DNA of 64,000 bases, taken from assembly GCF_021353235.1 (NCBI RefSeq), contig NZ_JAJTWT010000001.1, forward strand, positions 434,001-498,000, written 5' to 3'. Below, piece by piece: positions 38,285-49,471 of this stretch. The position numbers and the translations under genes were made by a program. Source of the stretch: Pelomonas caseinilytica. GTDB taxonomy: Bacteria > Pseudomonadota > Gammaproteobacteria > Burkholderiales > Burkholderiaceae_C. The notes under the pieces are model-generated. The model was not told the origin of the DNA and ran no database searches. It saw nothing but the letters and a program-made list of their open reading frames with translations. Positions within the stretch are counted from its first letter, which is position 1. Each line of letters opens with the position of its first letter.

Positions 38285-40609
38285 TCAACGCCGCTTGCGC
38301 GGCGTGGACTTGGCAGCCGTCTTCTTGGCGGCCTTGGTGGCGGCCCGCTTGGCTGCCTGCTGCGCCGCCTTGACGGGATGCAGGCTGGCAACCACGGCCT
38401 TGCGGCTCTTCTTGACGTCGCGGTCCGCCTGGCGCACGTCCTCCAGCGTCTCGACCGCCGTCTTGGGCGTGCGCTTCCTGCCCGCCGACTTGGGCGCCGC
38501 CTTGCCGGGGGACCGCCCAGCCGGCGTCCGCGCCAGCAGCCGGGCCTCCTCGTCGTCGCGCACGAGGCGGAAGTCGATGCGGCGGCCGTCGAGGTCGACG
38601 CGGCTCACCTGCACCTGCACGCGCGCGCCGGTGACGTAGCGGATGCCGGTGCGCTCGCCGCGCAGCTCCTGCCGGACCTCGTCGAAGCGGAAATACTCGC
38701 CGCCCAGCTCGGTGATGTGGACCAGGCCTTCGACGTAGAGCTCGTCGAGCTGCACGAAGAGCCCGAAGCTCGTGACGGCCGACACCGTGCCGGCGAAGAC
38801 CTCGCCCAGGCGGTCGCGCATGTAGCGGCACTTGAGCCAGGCCTCGACGTCGCGGCTGGCCTCGTCGGCCCGGCGCTCGTTGGCGCTGCAATGCGCGCCG
38901 ACGACCTCCCAGCGTTCGCCCTCGTTGCGCGCCTCTGCGGGGTTGGGCGGTGCGGCGCGGCCGGGGCGCTTGGGCGCCTGCGGCACGTTCATCTTGCTGG
39001 CATCCAGCGTGTAGCGCTTGTTGCCGAGCAGGGCCTTGATGACGCGATGGACGAGCAGGTCCGGATAGCGCCGGATGGGGCTGGTGAAGTGGGTGTAGGC
39101 CGGGTAGGCCAGGCCGAAGTGGCCGGAGTTGGTGCCGGTGTAGATGGCCTGCTGCATGGAGCGCAGCAGCATCTGGTGGATTTGCTGGGCGTCGGCGCGG
39201 TCCTTGGTGGCTTCGGCCAGTTGCTGGAACTCGCGCGGGCTCGGGTCTTCGGACAGGCCCATGCCGATGCCCAGCGAACGCAGATAGGCCTGCAGGGTCT
39301 GGCGCTTCTCGGGCGTCGGCCCCTCGTGCACCCGGTACAGCGAGGGGTGCTTGCTGCCGAGGATGAAGTCGGCCGAGCACACGTTGGCGGCGAGCATCGC
39401 CTCCTCGATCAGGCGGTGGGCCTCGTTGCGCACCCGCGGCACGATCTTCTCGATGCGGCCGTTGTCGTCGCAGACGATCTGGGTCTCGGTGGTCTCGAAG
39501 TCGACGGCGCCGCGCCGTTGTCTCTCGGCCAGCAGCGCGCGGTAGACCTCGTGCAGGTGCAGCAGGTGGGGCACCAGCTCGCGGCGCTTGGCGGCTTCGG
39601 GCCCGTGGGTGTTGCCGAGGATGGCCGCCACCTCGGTGTAGGTGAAGCGGGCGTGCGAGCAGATCACCGCCGGATAGAACTGGTAGGCCGTGACCTCGCC
39701 GTCCGTGGACACCAGCATGTCGCAGACCATGCTGAGGCGGTCTTCGTAGGGATTGAGCGAGCACAGGCCGTTGGACAGCTTCTCCGGCAGCATCGGGATG
39801 ACGCGACGCGGGAAGTAGACGGAGGTGGCGCGCTCGTAGGCATCGGCGTCCAGCGGCTCGCCGGGCTTGACGTAGTGGGAAACGTCGGCGATGGCGACGA
39901 GCAGCCGCCAGCCCTCGAAGGCCTTCTTGCCGCGCCCCTGCTTGAAGGGCTCGCAGTAGACGGCGTCGTCGAAGTCGCGGGCATCCTCGCCGTCGATGGT
40001 GACGAGGGCCACGTCCCGCAGGTCGATGCGGTGCTTGAGGTCGGCGGCGCGCAGCCGCTCGGGGAGCTTGGCGCTTTGCGCCAGCGTCTCGGGGCTGAAG
40101 CGGTGCGGCACGTCGTACTTGCGCACGGCGATCTCGATCTCCATGCCGGGGTCGTCGATCTCGCCGAGCACCTCGACGACACGGCCGACCGGCTTGGAAT
40201 AGAGCGAGGGCGGCTCGGTCAGCTCGACGGCCACCACCTGCCCGGCCGTCGCGTTGGCGATGCCGTTCTTGGGAATGAGGATGTCCTGCCCCATGCGCCG
40301 GTCCTCGGGCGCGACCAGCCACACGCCGGACTCGAGCAGCAGCCGGCCGATGATGGGCCGCTTCTTGCGCTCGAGGATCTCCAGCACGCGGCCTTCGGGG
40401 CGTCCGCGCTTGTCCATGCGGACGATGCGCACACGCAGCCGGTCGCCATGCATGACGGCCTGGGTTTCCTGCGCGGGCAGGTAGATGTCGGCGGAGCCGT
40501 CGTCGGGGATGAGGAAGCCATGGCCGTCGCGATGGCCCTGCAGTGTTCCTTCGATCTCGCCGAGCAGGCCCGCGCCTTCGGCGGCGGGGGCGTTGGTTGT
40601 GTGCTTCAA
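38285..40609 (-). CDS. rnr: Ribonuclease R
   Basis: About 774 aa. It has cold-shock domains (IEGTLQGHRDGHGFLIPDDG), the RNB catalytic domain with DGEDARDFDDAVYCEPF, the S1 domain near FAGTVSAVTSFGLFVQLDEL, and a Lys-rich tail ending KSTPRKRR. It degrades structured RNA 3'-5'. The start is uncertain. The TTG at 40609 is chosen because codons upstream of it, back to a TTG at 40663, look non-coding (AT-rich); the 40663 start would give 792 aa. The N-terminal helix-turn-helix found in many RNase R proteins is absent with either start. Confidence 0.9.
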   Translation of the reverse strand: MKHTTNAPAAEGAGLLGEIEGTLQGHRDGHGFLIPDDGSADIYLPAQETQAVMHGDRLRVRIVRMDKRGRPEGRVLEILERKKRPIIGRLLLESGVWLVAPEDRRMGQDILIPKNGIANATAGQVVAVELTEPPSLYSKPVGRVVEVLGEIDDPGMEIEIAVRKYDVPHRFSPETLAQSAKLPERLRAADLKHRIDLRDVALVTIDGEDARDFDDAVYCEPFKQGRGKKAFEGWRLLVAIADVSHYVKPGEPLDADAYERATSVYFPRRVIPMLPEKLSNGLCSLNPYEDRLSMVCDMLVSTDGEVTAYQFYPAVICSHARFTYTEVAAILGNTHGPEAAKRRELVPHLLHLHEVYRALLAERQRRGAVDFETTETQIVCDDNGRIEKIVPRVRNEAHRLIEEAMLAANVCSADFILGSKHPSLYRVHEGPTPEKRQTLQAYLRSLGIGMGLSEDPSPREFQQLAEATKDRADAQQIHQMLLRSMQQAIYTGTNSGHFGLAYPAYTHFTSPIRRYPDLLVHRVIKALLGNKRYTLDASKMNVPQAPKRPGRAAPPNPAEARNEGERWEVVGAHCSANERRADEASRDVEAWLKCRYMRDRLGEVFAGTVSAVTSFGLFVQLDELYVEGLVHITELGGEYFRFDEVRQELRGERTGIRYVTGARVQVQVSRVDLDGRRIDFRLVRDDEEARLLARTPAGRSPGKAAPKSAGRKRTPKTAVETLEDVRQADRDVKKSRKAVVASLHPVKAAQQAAKRAATKAAKKTAAKSTPRKRR

Positions 40610-40626
40610 GTTTTTGATGATATAGT
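40597..40626 (+). promoter_or_regulatory. Candidate tRNA-Leu promoter
   Basis: TTGTGT (40597-40602) and TATAGT (40621-40626) are 18 nt apart. The -10 matches 5/6 and the -35 3/6. Transcription would start about 46 nt before the tRNA. The same AT-rich block read on the minus strand (ACTATATC) could be the -10 of rnr, so the two promoters may overlap head-on. Confidence 0.4.
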
Positions 40627-40678
40627 CTCGGTTTTCCTGAAACGGCTCAGAGCTTTGATTCAAAGCTTCGAGTACCTT

Positions 40679-40741
<63 letters not shown>

Positions 40742-40763
<22 letters not shown>

Positions 40764-40828
40764 AATCAAAGCAAAAGGCCAGCGCGAAAGCGCTGGCCTT
40801 TTGCTTTGGCGCCCAGGAGAGGACTCGA
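40742..40828. repeat. Interrupted 37-bp inverted repeat copying the tRNA-Leu 3' end
   Basis: The tRNA 3' segment 40742-40759 (TCGAGTCCTCTCCTGGGC) recurs in inverted form at 40811-40828, an 18-bp perfect match. Between them lies a 19-bp perfect stem (40767-40785 with 40790-40808) closed by a GAAA loop. Only a 7-nt/2-nt internal loop separates the two stems. The outer stem would pair with the T-arm and acceptor strand of the tRNA itself. Confidence 0.9.
40767..40808 (+). terminator. Terminator of tRNA-Leu
   Basis: A 19-bp perfect stem with a GAAA tetraloop; the descending arm contains TTTTGCTTTG, which serves as a T-rich tract. It begins 4 nt after the tRNA CCA. Intrinsic termination is likely. 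Confidence 0.75.
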
Positions 40829-40845
40829 AAGACGCGTCACCGGGG

Positions 40846-40969
40846 ACCGAGGGCAAGCCCTGCGGCTTGCCCGACGCCTCGGTGAAGGCTTCGCGCTTGC
40901 AAGCGCGAGGCCGGCCGTCGGGGTCGCGGAACGTGACCGAGTCCCCGACGACGCGCCCTCGATGGGCGC
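40846..40969. repeat. Cluster of four dyads downstream of tRNA-Leu
   Basis: Four consecutive inverted repeats: GGGCAAGCC/GGCTTGCCC (40851-40872, extended outward by ACCGA/TCGGT); the perfect 16-bp palindrome CGCGCTTGCAAGCGCG (40892-40907, about 14 bp of arm with flanks); GTCGGGG/CCCCGAC (40917-40949); and GCGCCC/GGGCGC (40953-40969). No coding sequence overlaps them. The interval 40764-41026 (263 bp) holds only these structures. Confidence 0.75.
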
Positions 40970-41026
40970 TTCGTCGAGTCGTGGCACAAACCGAGCTTTC
41001 TCCGATTCGCGCCACAAGCACTCCAA

Positions 41027-41548
41027 TCAAACGACGAACTTCTTCGCCAGCTGCTCCGGCCCCATCCCGTCGTACTCCTCGAAGGGCTGGTGAATCCAGG
41101 GCGAGGTCTCCAGCAGCTCGACGTAGTAGTCCGGCATGTAGGCCGAGACCTTCTTCGTCCAGATGACCGCAGAGCGCAGCTCCGTGATGGCGGGCATGCC
41201 GCGCAGGCGCTCCACCACCGCCTTGAGCGTCACACCCGAGTCGGCGAGGTCGTCCACCAGCAGCACGCGGCCGGCCAGCTCGCCCTTGGGCATGGTGATG
41301 TACTTGGCCATGTCCAGCCGGCCCTGGATGGTGCCGGCTTCGGCACGGTAGGAACTGGTGGACATGATGCCCAGCGGCTTGTCGAAGACGCGCGACAGCA
41401 CGTCGCCCGGGCGCATGCCGCCGCGGGCCAGGCACAGGATCTGGTCGAACTGCCAGCCCGAGGCGTGCACCTTGAGCGCCAGGCGCTCGGTGAGCAGGTG
41501 GTACTCGTCCCAGGACACGTAGAGGTGTTTGCCGTCGTCGGTCAGCAT
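41027..41548 (-). CDS. Purine phosphoribosyltransferase-like protein
   Basis: 173 aa. The PRPP-binding motif VLLVDDLADSGVTL lies at about residues 94-107. Earlier ILCLARGGMRPGDVLSRVF and STSSYRAEAGTIQGRLD match xanthine-guanine phosphoribosyltransferase-like enzymes, and the end (SPWIHQPFEEYDG) fits the XGPRT family (xanthine/guanine binding loop). It would salvage a purine base with PRPP. It follows purA by 38 bp on the same strand, so a purine operon hisZ-purA-PRT is likely. Base specificity is not certain. Confidence 0.88.
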   Translation of the reverse strand: MLTDDGKHLYVSWDEYHLLTERLALKVHASGWQFDQILCLARGGMRPGDVLSRVFDKPLGIMSTSSYRAEAGTIQGRLDMAKYITMPKGELAGRVLLVDDLADSGVTLKAVVERLRGMPAITELRSAVIWTKKVSAYMPDYYVELLETSPWIHQPFEEYDGMGPEQLAKKFVV

Positions 41549-41586
41549 GGTGGTGGCGTCTCCGTGGATTGAGAGGTGTTCAGGCG

Positions 41587-44129
<2,543 letters not shown>

Positions 44130-44198
44130 GGGCGCAGGCAGGCGGTTAAAAACGGCATTGTACCGAGGAGCCTGCCGCCCCAAGTGGGGTGAAGGGGG

Positions 44199-44381
44199 TC
44201 AGCGCAACAACAGCAGCCCCACCAGGCCCATCGCGATGCTGGCCAGGCCGATGAAGCGGATCTGGCCGTCGCTCATGGCGAGGATGCGGTTGAATACCTC
44301 CCGCCAGCGCTTGGGGCTGGCCAGCGGCAGCAGCCCCTCCACCACCATCATCAACGCCAGGGCCGTCAGCAGCTCGTTCAC
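44199..44381 (-). CDS. DUF2065 small membrane protein
   Basis: 60 aa with two hydrophobic segments (residues 3-20 and 42-58) around a basic loop SPKRWREVFNRILAM. This is the DUF2065 (YjeT) family, found next to hflKC in proteobacteria. It is coupled to hflC by a 4-nt ATGA overlap. Function unknown; the constant linkage suggests a role with the HflKC membrane complex. Confidence 0.9.
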   Translation of the reverse strand: MNELLTALALMMVVEGLLPLASPKRWREVFNRILAMSDGQIRFIGLASIAMGLVGLLLLR

Positions 44382-45274
44382 TTGCGCGCCGGAGCGGCGG
44401 CAGGGGCTGCGCCGGAGCCGCGCATGGCCTTGAAGAAGTCGCTGCTCGGGTCCACCACCATGACGTCGCTCTTGGTGCGGAAGCTGGCGCGGTAGGCCTC
44501 CAGCGAGCGGTAGAACTGGGCGAAGGCCGGGTCGCGGCCAAAGGCCTCGGCGTAGAGCGCGGAGGCCTTGGCGTCGCCCTCGCCCTTGATCTTCTGCGCG
44601 TCGCGGAAAGCCTCGGCGACGATGATCTCGCGCTGGCGGTCGGCGTCGGCCTTGATCTTCTCGCCCTCGGCAGCACCCGTGGAGCGGGCCTCAGCGGCCA
44701 CACGCTGGCGCTCGGACTGCATGCGGCGGTAGACCGAGTCGGTGATGCCCGAGGCGAAGTCCACCCGCTTGATGCGCACGTCGACGACGTCGATGCCGAA
44801 CTGCTTGGCCTCGTCGGCCAGGCGCTTGCGCACGTCCTGCATGACCTTCTCGCGCTCGCTCGCGAGCACGGCGATGACGGTGCGCTTGGTCACCTCCTCG
44901 TTGAAGGCCGCCTGCACGACGGGCGCGAGGCGGTTCTCCACGTTGCGCATGTCGGCGCCGCTGTTGCGGATGAACTGGCGCGGCTCGCTGATGCGCCACT
45001 TGATGAGCCAGTCGATGACCAGGCTCTTCTTCTCGGCGGTGAAGATGGGGCGCGACTCGGTGCTGTCCAGCGTCTGGACGCGGCGATCGAGCATGACGAC
45101 GTTCTGCAGCGGCGGCGGCAGCTTGAACTTCAGGCCCGGCTCGGTGATGACTTCCTTGATCTCGCCCAGCGCGTAGATGACGGCGACCTGGCGTTGGTCG
45201 ACGATGAAGAGCATCGACGAGAGCAGCATCAGGGCGACCAGGGCGCCAGCGAGGATGGCGGCAATACGGTTCAT
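44378..45274 (-). CDS. hflC: HflC, modulator of FtsH protease
   Basis: 298 aa. A single N-terminal membrane helix (ILAGALVALMLLSSMLFIV) is followed by an SPFH/band-7 domain (VDQRQVAVIYALGEIKEVI, then FKLPPPLQNVVMLDRR) and a coiled coil with ERQRVAAEARSTGAAEGEKI, ending with KSDVMVVDPSSDFFKAM. It forms a large periplasmic dome with HflK around FtsH. It lies 15 bp after hflK. Confidence 0.97.
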   Translation of the reverse strand: MNRIAAILAGALVALMLLSSMLFIVDQRQVAVIYALGEIKEVITEPGLKFKLPPPLQNVVMLDRRVQTLDSTESRPIFTAEKKSLVIDWLIKWRISEPRQFIRNSGADMRNVENRLAPVVQAAFNEEVTKRTVIAVLASEREKVMQDVRKRLADEAKQFGIDVVDVRIKRVDFASGITDSVYRRMQSERQRVAAEARSTGAAEGEKIKADADRQREIIVAEAFRDAQKIKGEGDAKASALYAEAFGRDPAFAQFYRSLEAYRASFRTKSDVMVVDPSSDFFKAMRGSGAAPAAAPARK

Positions 45275-45289
45275 TCGTTGGGTCCTCGG

Positions 45290-46546
45290 TCAGCGGCCGT
45301 CGCGGCTGCGCTGGTTGTCGCGGCTGCGCAGGTCATCGGTCCTGGGCAGGGCCTGCGCGTCGGGCACGGCGGTCGGCTGCGGAGCGGACACCGTCACGCT
45401 GCCGCTGCTGCCGCCCTGCTGCAGCAGCTTGTCCAGCGGCAGATAGAGCAGGTTGGAGCCGGCCCGGCTGTCGATCATCACCTTGCTCACGTTGCCGTAG
45501 ACCTGCTGCATGGCGTCGATGTAGAGGCGGTCGCGCGTGACCTGGGGCGCCTTCTGGTATTCGGCCAGCACGCTCTTGAAGCGCTGGGCGTCACCCTCGG
45601 CCGTGGCGACGACGCGGGCGCGGTAGCCCTCGGCCTGCTCGCGCAGCTTGGCAGCTTCGCCCTGGGCGCGCGGGATGACCTCGTTGGCGTAGGCCTGGGC
45701 CTCGTTCTTGGTCTGCTCCTTGTTCTGGCCGGCCTTGAAGGCGTCCTCGAACGCGGCCTGCACCTGCTCGGGCGGCTGCACGCTCTGCACGTTGACGTTC
45801 TTGATCTGGATGCCGGCCTTGAGCCGGTCGATCTGGGTCTGGATGGACTTGACGAGGTCGGTGGCGATGGCGTCGCGCTGCTCGTAGAGCACCGAATCCA
45901 TGGTGCTGCGGCCGACGATCTCCCGCACGGCCGACTCCGCGGCCAGCAGCACGGCCTGCTCGGGGTCGCGGTTCTCGTAGAGGAAGTCGCGCGCGTCCTT
46001 GATGGTGAACTGCACCATGAAGCGGATGTCGACGATGTTCTCGTCCTGCGTGAGCATGGAGGAGTCGCGCAGGCCGGTCGCCGCCACGATGTTGTTGCGG
46101 CCGACGTCGACCTGCTGCAGCCGCGTCACCGAGACGATCTCGTGCTGCTGGAAGGGATAGGGCAGGCGCCACTGGAAGCCGGCCTCGACCGTCTTGCTGT
46201 ACTTGCCGAAGGACGTGACGACGCCCTGCTGGCCTTCCTGCACGATGAAGAAGCCGCTGGCCAGCCAGCCGAGGGCCACGACGCCCGCGATGAGGCCCAG
46301 GCCGATGCCGGCGCCCTTCATGTCGGAGCCGCCGCCCCCACCGCCCGAGGCGCCGCCGGAGCGGCCGCCGAACAGGCCCGAGAGCTTGCGGTTGAAGTCG
46401 CGCCAGAGTTCGTCGAGGTCCGGCGGGCCGTCGTTGCGGCCGTTGCTCAGCAGCCGCCGGCCCAGGGCGTGGGTCACGCGGGCCACCGGGGTCAGCAGGA
46501 GCCGGCGCCAGGGCGCGCGGGGCGGGTTGTGGAGGGAGCTGCTCAT
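45290..46546 (-). CDS. hflK: HflK, modulator of FtsH protease
   Basis: 418 aa. A Gly-rich cytosolic N-terminus (PPDLDELWRDFNRKLSGLFGG, then SGGASGGGGGGS) leads to a membrane helix near residue 85-103 and the SPFH domain (IVQEGQQGVVTSFGKYSKT, QWRLPYPFQQHEIV). The coiled coil includes NEVIPRAQGEAAKLREQAEGY. It partners HflC. The first about 40 residues are basic and unusual, so an internal start is possible, though GPPDLDELW is conserved. It lies 12 bp after hflX. Confidence 0.96.
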   Translation of the reverse strand: MSSSLHNPPRAPWRRLLLTPVARVTHALGRRLLSNGRNDGPPDLDELWRDFNRKLSGLFGGRSGGASGGGGGGSDMKGAGIGLGLIAGVVALGWLASGFFIVQEGQQGVVTSFGKYSKTVEAGFQWRLPYPFQQHEIVSVTRLQQVDVGRNNIVAATGLRDSSMLTQDENIVDIRFMVQFTIKDARDFLYENRDPEQAVLLAAESAVREIVGRSTMDSVLYEQRDAIATDLVKSIQTQIDRLKAGIQIKNVNVQSVQPPEQVQAAFEDAFKAGQNKEQTKNEAQAYANEVIPRAQGEAAKLREQAEGYRARVVATAEGDAQRFKSVLAEYQKAPQVTRDRLYIDAMQQVYGNVSKVMIDSRAGSNLLYLPLDKLLQQGGSSGSVTVSAPQPTAVPDAQALPRTDDLRSRDNQRSRDGR

Positions 46547-46558
46547 GCCTGCTTGGGG

Positions 46559-47788
46559 TCAGTGAGATCCGGTTGGAGGGACGGCGGCGTCGCCATCGTC
46601 GTCCGCATGTGAGGCATCGGCCTCGTCATTCAAGTGCGAGGCCTGCACCGCCTGGGCAATCAGCCCGCGCAACTCGGCCAGGCCGCTGCCATCGACGGCG
46701 CTGACGAAGACCCGCGGCGTGGGCTCGCCCGCACCGGGGCGCAGCAGCGCATCGATGGCCACCCGCGGGCGTTGGTCCTCGGGCAGCAGGTCCTGCTTGT
46801 TGTAGACGAGGATCTGCGGCACGCCGCCGGCGCCGATTTCCTCGAGCACGCGCTCGACCTCCACCATCTGCTCGTCCAGCACCGGGCTGGCCGCGTCGAC
46901 GACGTGCAGCAGCAGGTCGGCGTCGGCCGCCTCCTGCAGCGTCGCACGGAAGGCCTCGACGAGCTTGTGAGGCAGGTCGCGGATGAAGCCGACGGTGTCG
47001 GACAAGGACACGCTGGCGCCGGCCTGATCGAGGTAGAGCGAGCGGGTCGTGGTGTCCAGCGTGGCGAACAGCTGGTCGGCCGCGTAGGCGCGCGCCTTGA
47101 CGAGGGCGTTGAACAGCGTGCTCTTGCCAGCGTTGGTGTAGCCCACCAGCGAGACCTTGAAGACGCCGTTGCGCGAGCGCGCCTTGCGCTGGGTGCCGCG
47201 CTGGCGCTGCACGCGCTTCAGGCGTTCCTTGGTCTGCTTGATGCGCTCGTCGATCATGCGGCGGTCCAGCTCGATCTGCGCCTCGCCCGGGCCGCCGCGC
47301 ATGCCGATGCCGCCGCTCTGGCGCTCCAGGTGGCTCCAGCGGCGCACCAGGCGCGTGGCGAGGTATTGCAGCCGGGCGAGCTCGACCTGAAGCTTGCCCT
47401 CGTGGCTCTTGGCCCGCTGGGCGAAGATTTCGAGGATGAGGGCGGTGCGGTCGGCCACCGGCACGCCGAGGACGCGCTCGAGGTTGCGCTGCTGGGCCGG
47501 CGAGATGGCCTGGTCGAACAGCACCGTGTGGGCCTGGTGGGCCTGCACGAGGAGCTTGATCTCGTCGGCCTTGCCCGAGCCGACGAAGAGGGCCGCGTCG
47601 GGGGCGGGGCGGCGGGCGATGACCTTGGCCACCGGCGTGTCGCCGGCCGATTCGGCCAGCAGGGCCAGTTCGTCGAGGCTTTCGTCGAAGCCCTGCTTGG
47701 CGGAGTGGCGGCCGAAATCGACACCCACAAGAATGGCGCGCGCCGCCTCGGAGGGCGGCGACGCGGCGGGGGATGAAGACGCGGACAA
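46559..47788 (-). CDS. hflX: Ribosome-associated GTPase HflX
   Basis: 409 aa from a TTG at 47788, with no visible Shine-Dalgarno. HflX motifs are FVGSGKADEIKLLVQ, LFDQAISPAQQRNLE, RTALILEIFAQRAKSHEGKLQVE (split), RGGPGEAQIELDRR and the G domain VSLVGYTNAGKSTLFN, LSDTVGFIRDLPHKLVEAF and YNKQDLL. It splits stalled or hibernating ribosomes under stress. The C-terminus ends in an acidic His/Asp tail. It lies 11 bp after hfq. Confidence 0.96.
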   Translation of the reverse strand: MSASSSPAASPPSEAARAILVGVDFGRHSAKQGFDESLDELALLAESAGDTPVAKVIARRPAPDAALFVGSGKADEIKLLVQAHQAHTVLFDQAISPAQQRNLERVLGVPVADRTALILEIFAQRAKSHEGKLQVELARLQYLATRLVRRWSHLERQSGGIGMRGGPGEAQIELDRRMIDERIKQTKERLKRVQRQRGTQRKARSRNGVFKVSLVGYTNAGKSTLFNALVKARAYAADQLFATLDTTTRSLYLDQAGASVSLSDTVGFIRDLPHKLVEAFRATLQEAADADLLLHVVDAASPVLDEQMVEVERVLEEIGAGGVPQILVYNKQDLLPEDQRPRVAIDALLRPGAGEPTPRVFVSAVDGSGLAELRGLIAQAVQASHLNDEADASHADDDGDAAVPPTGSH

Positions 47789-47799
47789 GGGTGGGGGCG

Positions 47800-48042
47800 T
47801 CAGGCGTCGGGGCTGCCGTCGCCGGCGTGGAAGTTGACGGCGCGGCCGGGCACGACGGTGGAGATGGCGTGCTTGTAGACCATCTGCGTCACGGTGTTGC
47901 GCAACAGCACGACGTACTGGTCAAAGGATTCGATGTGGCCTTGCAGCTTGATGCCGTTGACCAGATAGATCGAGACCGGCACATGCTCTTTGCGCAGCAG
48001 GTTCAAAAAGGGGTCCTGCAAAAGTTGGCCTTTGTTGCTCAT
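47800..48042 (-). CDS. hfq: RNA chaperone Hfq
   Basis: 80 aa. It begins [34 protein letters not shown] (split here by domain) with Sm1, then Sm2 ending [13 protein letters not shown]. This is a short form with a brief C-terminal tail, usual for Burkholderiales. It binds sRNAs and mRNAs as a hexamer. It lies 91 bp after der. Confidence 0.98.
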   Translation of the reverse strand: MSNKGQLLQDPFLNLLRKEHVPVSIYLVNGIKLQGHIESFDQYVVLLRNTVTQMVYKHAISTVVPGRAVNFHAGDGSPDA

Positions 48043-48133
48043 CGGTATGCTCCGAGTTATCGGGGGGGAGGGGATGCGGGTAAGACCTTAACACAGCGTC
48101 CCCGCGGGGCCGGCGGTCATGCCGCGATCTCCC

Positions 48134-49471
48134 CTAGTTCTTTTCGGCGAAGGGGTTCTTGGAGGAGCGCAGCTCGATCTTCAAGGGCGTGCCCACGAGC
48201 TTGTAGTGGGCGCGGATGCGCCCTTCGAGATAGCGCTTGTAGACCTCGGTGACGCCGTCCAGCGCATTGCCGTGGATGACGACGATGGGCGGGTTCTGCC
48301 CGCCCTGGTGGGCGTAGCGCAGCTTGGGCCGCGAGGTGCCCGAGCGCTTGGGCTGCTGGTGCTCGACCGCCTCCTGGACCAGGCGCGTCAGCACCGGCGT
48401 CGTCATCTTGCGGTAGGCCGAGGCGTAGGCGTCGGCCATGGCGTCCCACAGCGCCGCCAGGCCCTGGCGCTTGAGGGCCGAGATCTGGTGGATGGGCGCG
48501 AACTTCAGGAAGGCCAGCCGCTGCTCGATCTGGCGCTTGACGGTCTCGCGCTGGTAGCTGTCGACGGCATCCCACTTGTTGACGGCCAGCACCACGGCCC
48601 GGCCGCTGTCGAGGATGTAGCCGGCGATGTGGGCGTCCTGGTCGGTCACGCCCTGGGTGGCGTCGAGCAGCAGCAGCACGACGTGGGCGTCGGCGATGGC
48701 CTGCAGCGTCTTGACGACCGAGAATTTCTCGATCGCCTCGAAGACCTTGCCCTTGCGGCGCAGGCCGGCCGTGTCGATGAGCTTGAACTTCTGGCCGTTG
48801 CGCTCGAAGTCCACCGCGATGGCGTCGCGCGTCGTGCCCGGCATGTCGAAGGCGACGAGGCGCTCCTCGCCCAGCCAGGTGTTGATCAGGGTGCTCTTGC
48901 CCACGTTGGGGCGGCCGGCGACGGCCAGGCGGATGACGCCGTCCTGCTGCGGGCCGGCGCCGAACTCCTCGCTGGTGTCCTCGAAGGGCTCGAGCACCGC
49001 GTCCAGCAGGCTGCGGATGCCCTGGCCATGGGCCGAGGAGATGGGATGCGGCTCGCCCATGCCGAGTTCGTGGAACTCGGCCAGCAGCGGCGAGTCGGCC
49101 ATGCCCTCGGCCTTGTTGACGGCCAGGTGGACGCGCTTGTTGACGCTGCGCAGGTAACGCGCGATCTCGGCGTCATGGGCCGACAGGCCCAGGCGGATGT
49201 CGACGACGAAGATGACGGCGTCCGCCTCAGCCACGGCCTGCTTGGTCTGCTTGGCCATCTCCTTGACGATGCCGGTCGTGCTGTCGGGCTCGAAGCCGCC
49301 GGTGTCGATGACGATGAACTCCCGGTCGCCCAGGCGGCCGTCGCCGTAGTGGCGGTCGCGCGTCAGGCCGGCGAAGTCGGCCACGATGGCGTCGCGCGAC
49401 TTGGTCAGCCGGTTGAACAGCGTCGACTTGCCCACGTTGGGGCGGCCGACGAGGGCGATGACTGGTTTCAT
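48134..49471 (-). CDS. der: GTPase Der (EngA)
   Basis: 445 aa with two tandem G domains: the first [18 protein letters not shown] near residue 5-20, the second [19 protein letters not shown] near 180. The C-terminal KH-like domain contains [19 protein letters not shown] and [20 protein letters not shown]. It is needed for 50S assembly. Its ATG overlaps the bamB stop by 4 nt (ATGA). Confidence 0.98.
   Translation of the reverse strand: MKPVIALVGRPNVGKSTLFNRLTKSRDAIVADFAGLTRDRHYGDGRLGDREFIVIDTGGFEPDSTTGIVKEMAKQTKQAVAEADAVIFVVDIRLGLSAHDAEIARYLRSVNKRVHLAVNKAEGMADSPLLAEFHELGMGEPHPISSAHGQGIRSLLDAVLEPFEDTSEEFGAGPQQDGVIRLAVAGRPNVGKSTLINTWLGEERLVAFDMPGTTRDAIAVDFERNGQKFKLIDTAGLRRKGKVFEAIEKFSVVKTLQAIADAHVVLLLLDATQGVTDQDAHIAGYILDSGRAVVLAVNKWDAVDSYQRETVKRQIEQRLAFLKFAPIHQISALKRQGLAALWDAMADAYASAYRKMTTPVLTRLVQEAVEHQQPKRSGTSRPKLRYAHQGGQNPPIVVIHGNALDGVTEVYKRYLEGRIRAHYKLVGTPLKIELRSSKNPFAEKN

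Noticed and set aside
40811-40828. Second tRNA-Leu gene or tRNA pseudogene on the minus strand
   Set aside because: Only the 18-bp T-arm/acceptor part is copied; no anticodon or D-arm follows.
40764-41026. Integrated element or attachment site at the tRNA 3' end
   Set aside because: The repeat is inverted, not direct, and there is no integrase or foreign gene beside it.
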